Assembly: GCA_032718475.1 (NCBI GenBank)
Contig: JAUCBJ010007789.1
Coordinates: 40,011 to 104,010, forward strand
Reading direction: 5' to 3'
Origin: Nemertoderma westbladi
Lineage: Eukaryota; Xenacoelomorpha; Nemertodermatida; Nemertodermatidae
DNA: 64,000 nucleotides
In this document: positions 1-9,389 of the stretch, in pieces
Position numbering within the stretch: the first letter of the stretch is position 1
Layout of the letters: every line of letters starts with the position of its first letter
Made by a program: the position numbers and the translations under genes
The notes under the pieces: generated by a model
Seen by the model: the letters and a program-made list of their open reading frames with translations, nothing else
What the model was told of the DNA's origin: nothing
Databases searched by the model: none

Positions 1-780
1 CCTACGCTGTGGGCCTGTGCAGTACAGCAGTATATGTCGCGTGGCCTACACGATCTATCCAACTGTACTCATATGCCCCCCTCTCGCTACTAACTACTGA
101 CTAATATCTATACTATGTATACCCCTCCACCTCTATCTCTTACTCATCGGTACTACGTACCCTCTTACTACCCTCTAACTAACGGTACTACGTACCCTCT
201 TACTACTCTTACTCTAACTCTACTAACGGTACTACGTACCCTCTTACTACTCTCTAACTAGCGGTACTACGTACCCTCTTACTACTCTTACTCTAACTCT
301 ACTAACGGTACTACGTACCCTCTTACTACTCTCTAACTAACGGTACTACGTACCCTCTTACTACTCTCTAACTAACGGTACTACGTACCCTCTTACTACT
401 CTTACTCTAACTCTACTAATGGTACTACGTACCCTCTAACTGACTAACTAACTAACTAACTCTAGGTACTACATACCTTCTAACTGACTAACTCTAGGTA
501 CTACGTACCTTCTAACTGACTAACTAACTAACTAACTCTAGGTACTACGTACCTTCTAACTGACTAACTCTAGGTACTACGTACCTTCTAACTGACTAAC
601 TCCAGGTACTACGTACCTTCTAACTAACTCCTAACTAGCGGTACTACGTACCCTCTAACTGACTAACTCTAGGTACTACGTACCTTCTAACTGACTAACT
701 CTAGGTACTACGTACCTTCTGACTAACTCCTAACTAACTAACTAACTAACTCTAATTTTTATTTATTTTATTTTATTTTT
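1..780 (-). repeat. Array of small palindromic units in the 3' noncoding part of BEL copy A
   Basis: The unit GGTACTACGTACC recurs more than a dozen times from about 180 to 720, separated by CTAACT-rich spacers. Each unit can fold into a 5-bp stem (GGTAC/GTACC) with a 3-nt loop. The same kind of array occupies the equivalent place in BEL copy B (about 11640-12860). At 780-840 a short block (GGGCGTCTCGCCC and a GTCCAA/TTGGAC stem) is also shared with copy B at about 12955-13012. No coding sequence is seen here. Confidence 0.8.
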
Positions 781-860
781 ATGTGTGGGAAGGGCGTCTC
801 GCCCTCAATCCCACCCCCTCAGTCCAAACTTGGACGACTAAACTACACTCTAACTCCACC

Positions 861-3731
861 CTAAGGTGTCCCTTCTAATAGACAGCATTTCCCTACAGCT
901 CTCCTGTAGGTTTTTCTGTCTTTCGCACCTATCTTGCCACCTATTCGCACTTCTACCGATCGGACTCTTCCGTCCTCATCGGAGTAAGTGCCTACGACTC
1001 TCGCCAACCGCCACTGGTTGTTGATGATAGTATCATCCGTAACGATTACGAGATCTCCCTCTCTTAACTCCCTATTTGACTTCCTCCACTTGCTTCTTTT
1101 GTGGAGCGTGGGTAGGTATTCCTCAACCCACCTCCTCCAATACTCTGCGCTTATTGCTTTTGCGACCTTCCAACTCTGGCGGGAGTGTATGTCATCTGGG
1201 TCTACACCCCGCATATCGATGGTCGCTGGCCTTTCCATTAGAAAATGGCTGGGTGTCAGCACATCTAATGACTCAGGGTCATCATTCTCTGGATATAGCG
1301 GTCTGCTATTAATGATCCCCTCGCACTTTGCAAGCACTGTCCTCAAGACGTCCTCAGTGACCATGTGTGTGTTCATTAGCTTCGTCATAAGACGTTTTGA
1401 ACTGCCCACCAGTCTCTCGACGCATCCTAGTGTATGTGGTGCATACGGCGTCCTTCTCTCCCACTTTACTTGTCGTCGTCTCATGGCCGCCCTGACTTCC
1501 TCCCCTTCCAAGATGTCCAAGGCCTCTGCCATCTCGTTCTCTGCACCCACAAAGTTGGTTCCGCTGTCGGAGTACATTACTGCGATCGTCCCACCTTTGC
1601 GGTCTCTGAATCTTTCCAATGCATTAATAAATGCTGATGCGGTTGCATCTTGGGCGAGTTCTATCCCTACCGCCCGCGTGTTGTTACATACAAAGATAAT
1701 ACCGTAGCGTTTCTCCGTGTGCCGCATCACCTTGATCTTTATCGGCCCGAACATGTCCACACCGCAATGTGTAAATGGCGGGTCGTGTTGTCTTACTCTA
1801 CTCGCTGGTAGTGGTGCCATCTCTTGTACGGCTCTCTCCTTCTTCGCTCGTCGGCAGGTCTGGCACTGCCCCACTACCGCTTTTACCTTCTTCCTCAACT
1901 GCTTGACCCAAAAGGTCCTCCTTATCTCCGTGAGGGTTCGGTTGGTGCCCCCGTGCAATATCGACTTATGGGAGTCCCAGATAATCTGGTGGACTATTGG
2001 CGATCCTGTGGGAATGATGATGGGTTTCGGTGGTATGACTATGCTGTTGTTGTATCCCACCCTAGAATTCATTACTAGAATCCCGTCGTCATTAAGTTGT
2101 GGCGACAGCGTGATCAGCTCGCTGTCCCGTCGGAGGTGCTGTTGGTTACCGACACGTTCCACCTCGTCGCCATAGTTCTTCCGTTGTTCATAGCGGATGA
2201 CTGCCTTGGCCGCTCCTTCCAGATCTATGGTTGTCCTGATCTTCTTGTCTTTGCCAACTCCCGCGAGGAAATTTCCGAAGGCTCTCCAGTACGCCACTAA
2301 TTTCTTGGTCTTATACCAACTAGAGCTGTAGCTGAGGAGTTTATCTGTTGGGTTATCGCACAGTTCTTCTGGTTTAGGTTGCACGTCCCTTATCTCCCTC
2401 ACCATCTGGGAGTATATCTCTTCTCCCTCTGAATCTCCCTCTTCTCCTTCTGACACTACCTCTCCTGAGTCCGGGTCCACCTTTCTCATCGGCGGCCAGG
2501 CCTCCTTGTCACTCAGAAACTGCGGCCCGTGTTGCCACAATCCTTCCTTTTTTAAGAAAGTGTGGCGTGCCACGCCCCTTGATAACAAGTCCGCTGGGTT
2601 CTCGTCCGTCGGGCAGTAGTGCCACCTTTCCAATTCTGTGGTCGCCCTTATCTCGTCCACCCTATTCGCGACGAATATTGGGTATCTCGTCCTTTCGTTA
2701 TGTAGCCAACCAAGCACTACCATGGAGTCCGTCCAGTAGTGTGTCTCCACTATGTTGGGAATAGTATCCACTAGGTAGGCTGTGGCTCTAACTCCTAGTC
2801 TCGCAGCTGTCAATTCTAATTTGGGAACTGATGCTGAATCTGGCGGCGTTGACTTTGCTTTGCTAAATGCCAGTCTGGGCTTGTGAGCCCCCTCTCGTTG
2901 TACTAAATAGAGTGCCGCTCCGTACGCCTCCAACGACGCATCAGAGAACATGTGTAGGTCCAGATTCGTCATGTTCCCACCCGGGAAATACACTCGTGGC
3001 ATGTTGTATGTTCCCATCTTCTCCAAGTCTCCTGTCCACTTACTCCACTGTTTCTTGATTTCCTCTGGTACCTCTACGTCCCACTCATCCTTCAATTTGT
3101 ATACTCTCTTGAGTATCTGTTTCCCCGTGACTAATAATGGGGATGCTAGACCTAGGGGATCGTATATCCTTGCTATATACGACACATAGCCCCTCTTCGT
3201 GTGGATGTCTGCGCCCTCCTGGCTCAGCTGATACTTCAGTTCGTCTGTCTCTCTGTTCCACACGATTCCCAATGCCTTCTGTTGAGATTCTGTTCTCTTG
3301 TTCGCCATGTCCTGCCCTTTGGCTGTTGTGGGATTATCCATGGTCGATTCTGGTCTCTTATCTTCTATCGCCTTGATAAATTCCTCCGAACTGGATTGGA
3401 ATTTGGTCAGGTTAACGCCGGATCCTTTTAGGATGTCGCGAACCTCGCGCCCCGTGTCCAGTATCTCCTTAACCGTATTTCCAGACTCCATTCCGTCGTC
3501 TACGTAGAAGCCGCGTCGAATCATATCGACGGCCCTAGCGCTATATCTATCCTCCTTCCCCTTCACTGTATCTCTTACTGCCATAGTCGTCGTAAATGAA
3601 GACGACTTGGCTCCCATGTTTTGTACTACCATCTTATATGCCGGTATAATTGACGGTTCTTCCTCGCCGTTATACCACAAGAAGCGTTGACTGCCGCTAT
3701 CTTCCTCCGTTACACGGACTTGGTTGAACAT
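861..3731 (-). CDS. pol: BEL/Pao pol, C-terminal part: RT end, RNase H, integrase
   Basis: A 956-residue open frame. It opens inside the reverse transcriptase; the catalytic YVDD is at about residues 76-79. The Peptidase_A17 region carries the typical YDPLGLASPLL motif at about 190-200. RNase H-like sequence (MFSDASLEAYGAALY) is near 262-276. An H2C2-type finger ends in CQTCRRAKK near 625. The integrase core shows GVDMFGP, SDSGTNF and GCVERLVGSSK as its D, D and E regions, and a DUF5641-type domain closes the protein. The true N-terminal part of RT lies in another frame beyond 3731, so the start given is only the first Met of this frame. The protein would copy element RNA into DNA and integrate it. 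The open frame is intact over its whole length, which suggests a fairly young element. Confidence 0.9.
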   Translation of the reverse strand: MFNQVRVTEEDSGSQRFLWYNGEEEPSIIPAYKMVVQNMGAKSSSFTTTMAVRDTVKGKEDRYSARAVDMIRRGFYVDDGMESGNTVKEILDTGREVRDILKGSGVNLTKFQSSSEEFIKAIEDKRPESTMDNPTTAKGQDMANKRTESQQKALGIVWNRETDELKYQLSQEGADIHTKRGYVSYIARIYDPLGLASPLLVTGKQILKRVYKLKDEWDVEVPEEIKKQWSKWTGDLEKMGTYNMPRVYFPGGNMTNLDLHMFSDASLEAYGAALYLVQREGAHKPRLAFSKAKSTPPDSASVPKLELTAARLGVRATAYLVDTIPNIVETHYWTDSMVVLGWLHNERTRYPIFVANRVDEIRATTELERWHYCPTDENPADLLSRGVARHTFLKKEGLWQHGPQFLSDKEAWPPMRKVDPDSGEVVSEGEEGDSEGEEIYSQMVREIRDVQPKPEELCDNPTDKLLSYSSSWYKTKKLVAYWRAFGNFLAGVGKDKKIRTTIDLEGAAKAVIRYEQRKNYGDEVERVGNQQHLRRDSELITLSPQLNDDGILVMNSRVGYNNSIVIPPKPIIIPTGSPIVHQIIWDSHKSILHGGTNRTLTEIRRTFWVKQLRKKVKAVVGQCQTCRRAKKERAVQEMAPLPASRVRQHDPPFTHCGVDMFGPIKIKVMRHTEKRYGIIFVCNNTRAVGIELAQDATASAFINALERFRDRKGGTIAVMYSDSGTNFVGAENEMAEALDILEGEEVRAAMRRRQVKWERRTPYAPHTLGCVERLVGSSKRLMTKLMNTHMVTEDVLRTVLAKCEGIINSRPLYPENDDPESLDVLTPSHFLMERPATIDMRGVDPDDIHSRQSWKVAKAISAEYWRRWVEEYLPTLHKRSKWRKSNRELREGDLVIVTDDTIINNQWRLARVVGTYSDEDGRVRSVEVRIGGKIGAKDRKTYRRAVGKCCLLEGTP

Positions 3732-3832
3732 GCCTTCTATGTCACATGTGAAGGCGTGTTTCCCATTTCTAAATCTAAGTAGGACCTCTATCCCCGAGTT
3801 GTATATGTTTGGACCTTCTAACAGATAGTCGT

Positions 3833-4927
3833 TTAAGCATTTTCCGTTGGCTTTGCCGATGTGTCAACTACCATCCGCAGTTTACCTTTCTTTGGGTCTA
3901 AAGCCACGTGGAGTGGCAGGTAATATGTCCTGTCCGTGTTCGGTTCGTTGACCGGTAAATCCACGGCCCATCCTTTCTCGACGTACTTCTTGATCGTTCT
4001 GTGGATGTACTCATTCTTCTCGGGGCTCCGTTTTAGTGTTTGTTTCAGCTTGCGGAGTCTAGTGAGTACCATCCCTCTATTATCGGGCAGTGGTAACTTC
4101 GGTAGTTTCCATACCATTCCTATGGTGTACCGCCCCTCGTCGCACTTCATAGACTCCTCTACGCTCTGCTGAGCCTGTTTGTCTTCCACCGAGGTCCCGA
4201 CCCCGGTCTCCTTTAATCCTTCAAAATCCTGTCTGAGCAGTCTTTTAAGTTGCTCCTCTGCTCTCTCATCACTCATTTCCTGCGTAGTTCCCGCGAACAT
4301 GCATCCTGATGTCTCCGACGTCCTAAATGGTATCTTGCTCTTGATTGGGCCACTTAGCGTCCACCCGAATGGTGTCAGTATTGCCACCGGGTCAGACTGC
4401 TTGTCTTCGCCGAAGACCGTTTGCATTCTTTCGTGGGCCGTTGGGCAGTCCATTCCTACTATGATGGATACCTTCCTAACGTCCACATCTGGGATTGAGA
4501 AGTCAATATCGTCCAGAAATTTATATTGTTCGACCTCGATGTTGGTTGGCCGTCTGGCATTGATGTTTATTGACTCTATCACTTGGATGGGGTCGATGCT
4601 CGCCCCATAGTCGCATCCTGGTGCTATTGCTGCGATGGCGCACCGTCCGGTTCTCATCTCCAGGACCTCATCTTTGCTGGAGATGGTCTTTACCGCCATT
4701 CTACTTGGCCTCGTTCTCAATCCTATTTCTTCGGCCACCCAATCCTCGACTAGTGTGAAGGCAGCTCCACTATCAACCAGATCGTTGTTACTGATCGATT
4801 GCCTTCTCCAATCACTCGCACGGGTACTACCCCAAGTAGCACCGTTCCTCTCTTTTTTGCCTCTACTGTGCTCGTTGCCATCGTTTGGCCTTTCCTTTGA
4901 CCGAACTTGACCGGCGTCTCCTTGCAT
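3833..4927 (-). CDS. pol: BEL/Pao pol, N-terminal part: aspartic protease and start of RT
   Basis: A 364-residue frame. A retropepsin-like active site LVDSGAAFTLV (DUF1758 type) is near residue 50, followed by the conserved GMDCPTAHER and LTPFGWTLSGP motifs. The RT entry motif TYYLPLHVALDPKK and VVDTSAKPTENA end the frame. The frame stops at 3833, where RT homology continues in a different frame into the 861-3731 ORF. The first residues are not protease-like: homology upstream of about 4780 lies in the 4750-4953 frame, so there is a second frame change at about 4775. I describe the breaks only. They may be mutations or sequencing indels. Confidence 0.85.
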   Translation of the reverse strand: MQGDAGQVRSKERPNDGNEHSRGKKERNGATWGSTRASDWRRQSISNNDLVDSGAAFTLVEDWVAEEIGLRTRPSRMAVKTISSKDEVLEMRTGRCAIAAIAPGCDYGASIDPIQVIESININARRPTNIEVEQYKFLDDIDFSIPDVDVRKVSIIVGMDCPTAHERMQTVFGEDKQSDPVAILTPFGWTLSGPIKSKIPFRTSETSGCMFAGTTQEMSDERAEEQLKRLLRQDFEGLKETGVGTSVEDKQAQQSVEESMKCDEGRYTIGMVWKLPKLPLPDNRGMVLTRLRKLKQTLKRSPEKNEYIHRTIKKYVEKGWAVDLPVNEPNTDRTYYLPLHVALDPKKGKLRMVVDTSAKPTENA

Positions 4928-4953
4928 TCCCTAGCCCTATGTCCACTCATCAC
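4750..4953 (-). CDS. Gag-pol zinc knuckle fragment of BEL copy A
   Basis: A short frame lying between the gag frame and the protease frame. Together with the codons just upstream it shows a CCHC zinc knuckle (C-x2-C-x4-H-x4-C; SGHRAREC is visible at the start). This type of knuckle binds RNA during particle assembly. The rest leads into the first strand of the protease (TVLLGVVPVRVI) before the frame is lost at about 4775. Copy B has the equivalent knuckle inside one continuous frame, which supports the view that the splitting in copy A is damage or error rather than design. Confidence 0.6.
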   Translation of the reverse strand: MMSGHRARECKETPVKFGQRKGQTMATSTVEAKKRGTVLLGVVPVRVIGEGNRSVTTIWLIVELPSH

Positions 4954-4988
4954 ACATCGCGAGCAGATCTTATTGCTCGACGCATAAT

Positions 4989-5432
4989 CTATCTGATCTT
5001 GCTAGATAGCGCTTGCCAGTACCTGCAGTTCATGGTTTGATGAAGCGCATTTGTATGTAGCTGGCATTTGCTCTTTGGGTCGTAGCCCTCCTTATGCAGT
5101 GCATCGCGTATCGCAGATGCGTTTGTACCAAAGTCCCTACTATTCTGATTGTTTGGATTCGGCCTACTGGACGTACTGGGGTTATATTTATTTGTGTTGT
5201 TATTGTTCCCCTGTCCGTTCCATGGTGTGGTCTTACTTTCGGCTACCTGTGGACTTGCAGTCCCCTGCGTCGCTGCATATGGCAGTGATTGCCTGAGCCT
5301 CGGTAATGCGTTTGATGTATTGTGCTCTGGTTTCGGTCTATGGTGATCCGTTTTCGGTCCCTTTCCCAGGCTATCCTCGCTATAGACTGGGTCGGTTATT
5401 AGTTCAGCTTCGTAGTTTAAGAAGCTTGACAT
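4989..5432 (-). CDS. Gag C-terminal fragment of BEL copy A
   Basis: A 147-residue frame aligning by eye with the middle of copy B's 12925-14301 ORF: shared QGTASPQ, the Asn-rich stretch, then CQLH...CRYWQAL, probably a metal-binding segment. It continues the gag region of 5472-7124 after a frame change near 5435-5470, and leads to the zinc knuckle near 4953 after another. Low-complexity Asn/Ser/Pro composition is common in gag linkers. Confidence 0.6.
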   Translation of the reverse strand: MSSFLNYEAELITDPVYSEDSLGKGPKTDHHRPKPEHNTSNALPRLRQSLPYAATQGTASPQVAESKTTPWNGQGNNNNTNKYNPSTSSRPNPNNQNSRDFGTNASAIRDALHKEGYDPKSKCQLHTNALHQTMNCRYWQALSSKIR

Positions 5433-5471
5433 TTCTTCTAAACCCGGTTCTGCACCCTTCCTATCTCGAGT

Positions 5472-7124
5472 TTAGAAAGCGATTTTCCTCCACTTGTTGC
5501 GCAACCACATCGGTAGTGCCTGCGCTATTGTGGTGTTGTTGTTGGACGCGTTGAGTTCGTATGGTGCGTCTAGCGTCTTTAACACGATCAGCACCTTCTC
5601 GACCTTGTTCGAAAATGTCTTAATGCTAACGGGATTATCCTGTAGGCCACCCGATCTTATGCCTCTCAGGGTCTGCCTGATGATCTTGGCCGGGTGTTCG
5701 TATTCCCTGTCCAGTGCCCGCCATGCTGTCGTGAAGCCGCCCTCTATGCCCTGATATTGCCTCACGATGTCGTATGCTGGGCCTCCTGTGTATACTTGCA
5801 AATACTTTAGGCACTCCGCCTGCGTTAAGTTCTTTGTTAGTATTTCATTGCTATACATACGCCGAAACTGGAGATATTCTTCCGGCCTACTCCCATCGAA
5901 TTTGAATGGTTCCACGGGTGGTAATTCGATCCTTGTTTTTAATGCATCGATCAATGTGGCCATCCCCATCGCCTGCGCTTCCAATGGATTCGATGGATGT
6001 TGTATAGTTCCTTCTGTTGGGTGCGGTCCGCTCGTTCTATTTTCTGCCTTTCTATGGCTTGGGTATATCATTGGGGGTAGCGGCCCCCTCCATATTTCTG
6101 TGTCACACGACCTATTTTCGTCCAATGGTCTCGTTGTCCTTGCTCCTATCGGGGTATATTGTTGATATTGCGATGGGGGAATGTCACCCTGTCCCCCCCC
6201 CACCGGTATGCTTGGTATTGGGGTTGATGTTAATATATTGGGGCCCATGCATCTATCCGCAATAATTCCCCCCTCCCCTGGGTATATGTTATATCCTTTC
6301 GTGCTGTAGTCATTCTGCTGCACTGGTACCGGTATAGGCCTATCAGCTTCTGGCCTACCTGCCGGTATGTACTCTGCGACTTCCGGGTTTAATTCCGTCG
6401 TCCGCGCTATCCTATCGCCTACATTATTTCTGTCAGCATGGCCTATGGTATGTGCAGTAAGGCCTACAGTATGTCCTACAGTCTGTATGTATTGCTCGGT
6501 ATCGAAGTTTATTCTTCTCGAATAATCCTCCCCGCGGTTACCGTACTCTCGTTCCGTAGGTATATCCCGTCGGAAAGTTTCTCTTCGACCCTCTCCACCA
6601 CTCTCGTCTATGTGCCGGTACATCGTGTACCCCTCCCTCGACGCGTAACGCGTCTCGTTAGGTCGCGTCTCTCCGGGGCGACGGCAATCTCCCGAAGTTC
6701 GACCCCACCGACTCTCTCTTTCCATCTCGACTACCGATGGCTCGCTATCCGTCCTCGCTCTCCTGTCGTTCGCGGCGATACTTCTTCTGCTGTCTTCTCT
6801 TCTTCTCCTCTCAGTGCAGTATTCCCGCTCGTGAGATCTCTCGTCGACCTCCCGGTTAAACTCCACTGTTCTTCTTCCCTCTTCTGATCGGGCTCGACGC
6901 TTCGTCCGCCCTCTCGCGACGTCAACCTGCTTCTTTCTGCTCGATCGCACGCCGCTGGGGATACTCGCAATCCCCCTATTACTCTCTGTCGCCGGGTGTT
7001 GTGGTTTACCTGATTCGGCCCGCGCATTACCCGCTGACGGGTGTGGGACACTCTCTGCCCCCCCCTTCTCGCCACTAACTTCTCGTTGTGGGGCTCCTGT
7101 AGCCCCCCCCCCCCCACTCGCCAC
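5472..7124 (-). CDS. gag: Gag-like protein with DUF1759-type domain, BEL copy A
   Basis: A 550-residue frame. The N-terminal two thirds are very rich in Arg, Glu and Ser. The C-terminal part, from about residue 395, has the BEL gag signature: ALKTRIELPPVEPFKFDGS, then LTQAECLKYLQVYTGGPAYDIV and a helical segment ending in RNKWRKIAF. This DUF1759-like domain is a capsid-type region in BEL elements. The frame starts in a poly-G tract (C run at 7103-7115 on the plus strand), where copy B has a shorter tract and one continuous frame, so the frame break with the 7075-7704 ORF looks like a one-base slippage. Copy B lacks this DUF1759 domain. Confidence 0.75.
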   Translation of the reverse strand: MASGGGGATGAPQREVSGEKGGAESVPHPSAGNARAESGKPQHPATESNRGIASIPSGVRSSRKKQVDVARGRTKRRARSEEGRRTVEFNREVDERSHEREYCTERRRREDSRRSIAANDRRARTDSEPSVVEMERESRWGRTSGDCRRPGETRPNETRYASREGYTMYRHIDESGGEGRRETFRRDIPTEREYGNRGEDYSRRINFDTEQYIQTVGHTVGLTAHTIGHADRNNVGDRIARTTELNPEVAEYIPAGRPEADRPIPVPVQQNDYSTKGYNIYPGEGGIIADRCMGPNILTSTPIPSIPVGGGQGDIPPSQYQQYTPIGARTTRPLDENRSCDTEIWRGPLPPMIYPSHRKAENRTSGPHPTEGTIQHPSNPLEAQAMGMATLIDALKTRIELPPVEPFKFDGSRPEEYLQFRRMYSNEILTKNLTQAECLKYLQVYTGGPAYDIVRQYQGIEGGFTTAWRALDREYEHPAKIIRQTLRGIRSGGLQDNPVSIKTFSNKVEKVLIVLKTLDAPYELNASNNNTTIAQALPMWLRNKWRKIAF

Positions 7125-7704
7125 ATATCACACCGCTACCTCCAACTTCTCTTCTACACCCCTCTCCAGTCGACACTATATTTCTACTGTGGCTGGGTTC
7201 GCTTACCCCTGCCTCTCTCTCCACTACTACTTGGCCTATCGGGCCTACTCCGGGTTGGCTCAACCCCGCCACCTCCTGCCTACTAACTACGTGGCCTACC
7301 AGGCCACCGTCGGGTCGACTCAAACCCGCCACCCCCTGCCTACTAACTACGTGGCCTACCAGGCCACCGTCGGGTCGACTCAACCCCGCCATCTCCTGCC
7401 TACTAACTACGTGGCCTACCAGGCCGCCGTCTGTCGGCTCATGCACGTCCGACGCGTTCGCGTTAATAGCACCTATATTAGAAACGGAATTATTTTGTTC
7501 GTTCGGAATAGAATCATTTGGATTACTTTGTGCGACTACATTATTTGAATTATTTTGTAAATTCGGGCTTGGATTATTATTTAAATTATTTGAGTTATTA
7601 TTATTTTCTAAATTTAAATTATTATTCGGATTATTTTGCACGTTTAAATCGAAATTATTATTTAAGCTATCTGTATTTAAATTCAAATTACTACTACCAG
7701 GCAA
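7075..7704 (-). CDS. Asn-rich and 20-residue-repeat segment of BEL copy A gag region
   Basis: A 209-residue frame that is open upstream without a Met as far as the poly-G tract at 7790-7796. It begins Asn-rich (NNNSNNLNNNPSPNLQNN), then carries tandem 20-residue repeats of the type DGGLVGHVVSRQEVAGLSRP, encoded by 60-bp DNA repeats. It ends in Gly/Arg-rich sequence at a second poly-G tract. The matching segment in copy B is 14425-15093 and upstream. I do not recognise the domain. Its position between the coiled-coil frame and gag suggests an element structural protein reached by a -1 frame change at 7790. Confidence 0.6.
   Translation of the reverse strand: MPGSSNLNLNTDSLNNNFDLNVQNNPNNNLNLENNNNSNNLNNNPSPNLQNNSNNVVAQSNPNDSIPNEQNNSVSNIGAINANASDVHEPTDGGLVGHVVSRQEMAGLSRPDGGLVGHVVSRQGVAGLSRPDGGLVGHVVSRQEVAGLSQPGVGPIGQVVVEREAGVSEPSHSRNIVSTGEGCRREVGGSGVICGEWGGGGYRSPTTRS
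7196..7440 (-). repeat. 60-bp tandem repeats encoding 20-residue units
   Basis: About three to four copies of a 60-bp unit containing GTGGCCTACCAGGCCACCGT on the plus strand. The unit length is a multiple of three, so copy number can change without altering frame. Copy B has about two to three equivalent units at about 14920-15065. Confidence 0.8.
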
Positions 7705-7769
7705 AGTATTTCCTGCAATATAAGTTTGGTTAGGATTATCCGATACGGTACCATTAATATTAACGTCGT

Positions 7770-9320
7770 TTACTGTAGCATTATTATTACCCCCCCGCCC
7801 GTACGGTCACACCAGTTTCGTGTCTGTCGTGCGGTCTCTGTAAGTGGGGCATTAATAAATGTATCCACGGCCCTTGGCTCCTCTAAAATATTCGAGCCAG
7901 TCCCACTCTCAGACGCCCCTATCCGTGCCAATTCTAGTTCACGGATGCGTCTAGCCTTGTACTCTATAAGCTCCTTTTGCTCTCTTTCCACCTTCTCTTG
8001 CACACGCTTCTCTCTTGCTACTCTCTCCCGATCCTCCTGTGCGTTCTGGTCGGCCAATTCCGCCTCTCTCTTAGCTCGCTCCCTTCGTCTCGCCTCACGT
8101 TCTCTACGCACACTTTCCTCTCTCGCCTCACGTTCCTTGCATTCCTTTTCCTCTCTCGCCTCACGTTCCTTGCGTTCTGCCTCACGCTCTTTGCATTCCT
8201 TTTCCTCTCTCGCCTCACGTTCCACGCGTTCCTTTTCCTCTCTCGCCTCACGTTCCTTGCGTTCTGCCTCACGCTCTTTGCGTTCACTTTTCTCTCTCAC
8301 CACACGCTCCTCTTGTTCCCTCCTTTCTATTTCCTCACACTCTTTAAGGCTTTCCACGGCCTTCTCGGCCCTCTCCCTGGTTTCTCTAATCAGTACCGCT
8401 TCCCTCTCTAGTTGTATTCTCCCCTCCTCTAACCGTCTATTTAACTCTCTCTGACCTTGTTCTATCAGGTCGAGATGGTACGTGGCATTTATCTCTCTCA
8501 CCCGTCTTTCTTTCACAGAGGATGTAGCAGACTTATCGGTTACAACGGATTCCCTCCGCCTTCCCGACCTACTAGCTTTCCCCCTCTTCCCAGAACTTCC
8601 CCCGACCGACGAGATCGAATCCTCGGGCTCAACCTCGGATTCGCCCTCCTCAGGTCTCCTCCAACCCTCAAATTTTACACCCTGGGCATCGACTAAGTAT
8701 GGCCCTACGTACACTGCACTAGGTTGCATACCCCTACACCGCCATAAATCACACAGTTCCTCTGCAACCCCTCTCGCTCTCTCCTTGGCCAGTTCTCTTT
8801 GCCCGAAACGCATTAGATAGCTAAAATGTCTATTCGACTCACCTAGTCCTCTCGCTAACTTCACCTCATCTATCTCTGTTCCCTTCTTGGCCTCCTTTAG
8901 TAGCTTCCGGGTCGCGTTGTAGGCCCGTCGAAGTCGATCAGAAACCCTGACGTCCTCGTTGCCGACCTCTCCTCCGTCTCTCCGGGTCCGACGCCGTACC
9001 GGCGGCCCCACCGTCGCCGTTCCGGTGGGCCATCCGTCGCCCTCGGCCTGTGGCTGGCCGGCGACATCGGTCTGTCGACCCTCGTTCCGTGTCGACTCGT
9101 CTCCTTCTCCTTCCAACTCACCCTCTCGGTCTCTCAACTCGACCCACCCTCCTCTCAACTCGGCCTCTGGCTCCAGACGGCCCCCCTCGTCCTGAACTGC
9201 CGGATCACCCGTTACCGATGGGTCCGGCGTCGTGGGCCTATACCGCCTGGTCGCGGCCTCACGGATCGTTAGTTCTTCGTCCGGGGTCCGCGTCGGTGTC
9301 GTCTCTCCTGACTGACTCAT
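7770..9320 (-). CDS. Accessory coiled-coil protein upstream of gag, BEL copy A
   Basis: A 516-residue frame starting 70 bp inside the LTR. The N-terminus is Thr/Arg-rich (TPDEELTIREAATRRY). A possibly folded part spans about 125-230 (VSDRLRRAYNATRKLL, GLGESNRHFSYLMRFGQREL, YVGPYLVDAQGVKFEGW). A long charged coiled coil built of EREAREEKE-type units fills about 270-470. It ends with RTGGGVIIMLQ just past a poly-G tract. The same protein exists in copy B (15363-16644) with conserved middle and end but a different coiled coil. I do not recognise it as a standard BEL domain. It may be the true N-terminus of Gag, joined to the downstream frame by frameshifting. Confidence 0.65.
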   Translation of the reverse strand: MSQSGETTPTRTPDEELTIREAATRRYRPTTPDPSVTGDPAVQDEGGRLEPEAELRGGWVELRDREGELEGEGDESTRNEGRQTDVAGQPQAEGDGWPTGTATVGPPVRRRTRRDGGEVGNEDVRVSDRLRRAYNATRKLLKEAKKGTEIDEVKLARGLGESNRHFSYLMRFGQRELAKERARGVAEELCDLWRCRGMQPSAVYVGPYLVDAQGVKFEGWRRPEEGESEVEPEDSISSVGGSSGKRGKASRSGRRRESVVTDKSATSSVKERRVREINATYHLDLIEQGQRELNRRLEEGRIQLEREAVLIRETRERAEKAVESLKECEEIERREQEERVVREKSERKEREAERKEREAREEKERVEREAREEKECKEREAERKEREAREEKECKEREAREESVRREREARRRERAKREAELADQNAQEDRERVAREKRVQEKVEREQKELIEYKARRIRELELARIGASESGTGSNILEEPRAVDTFINAPLTETARQTRNWCDRTGGGVIIMLQ

Positions 9321-9389
9321 CTCTCCTCTATAGATTGGTGGCTGGTAGATTACTGAGTTTAACTAGGGCGGCAGCTTTGATTTAATTAC

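Noticed and set aside
988-3507. Plus-strand ORFs of 60-240 residues opposite the BEL pol gene
   Set aside because: Shadows of the minus-strand pol frame; no recognisable domains.
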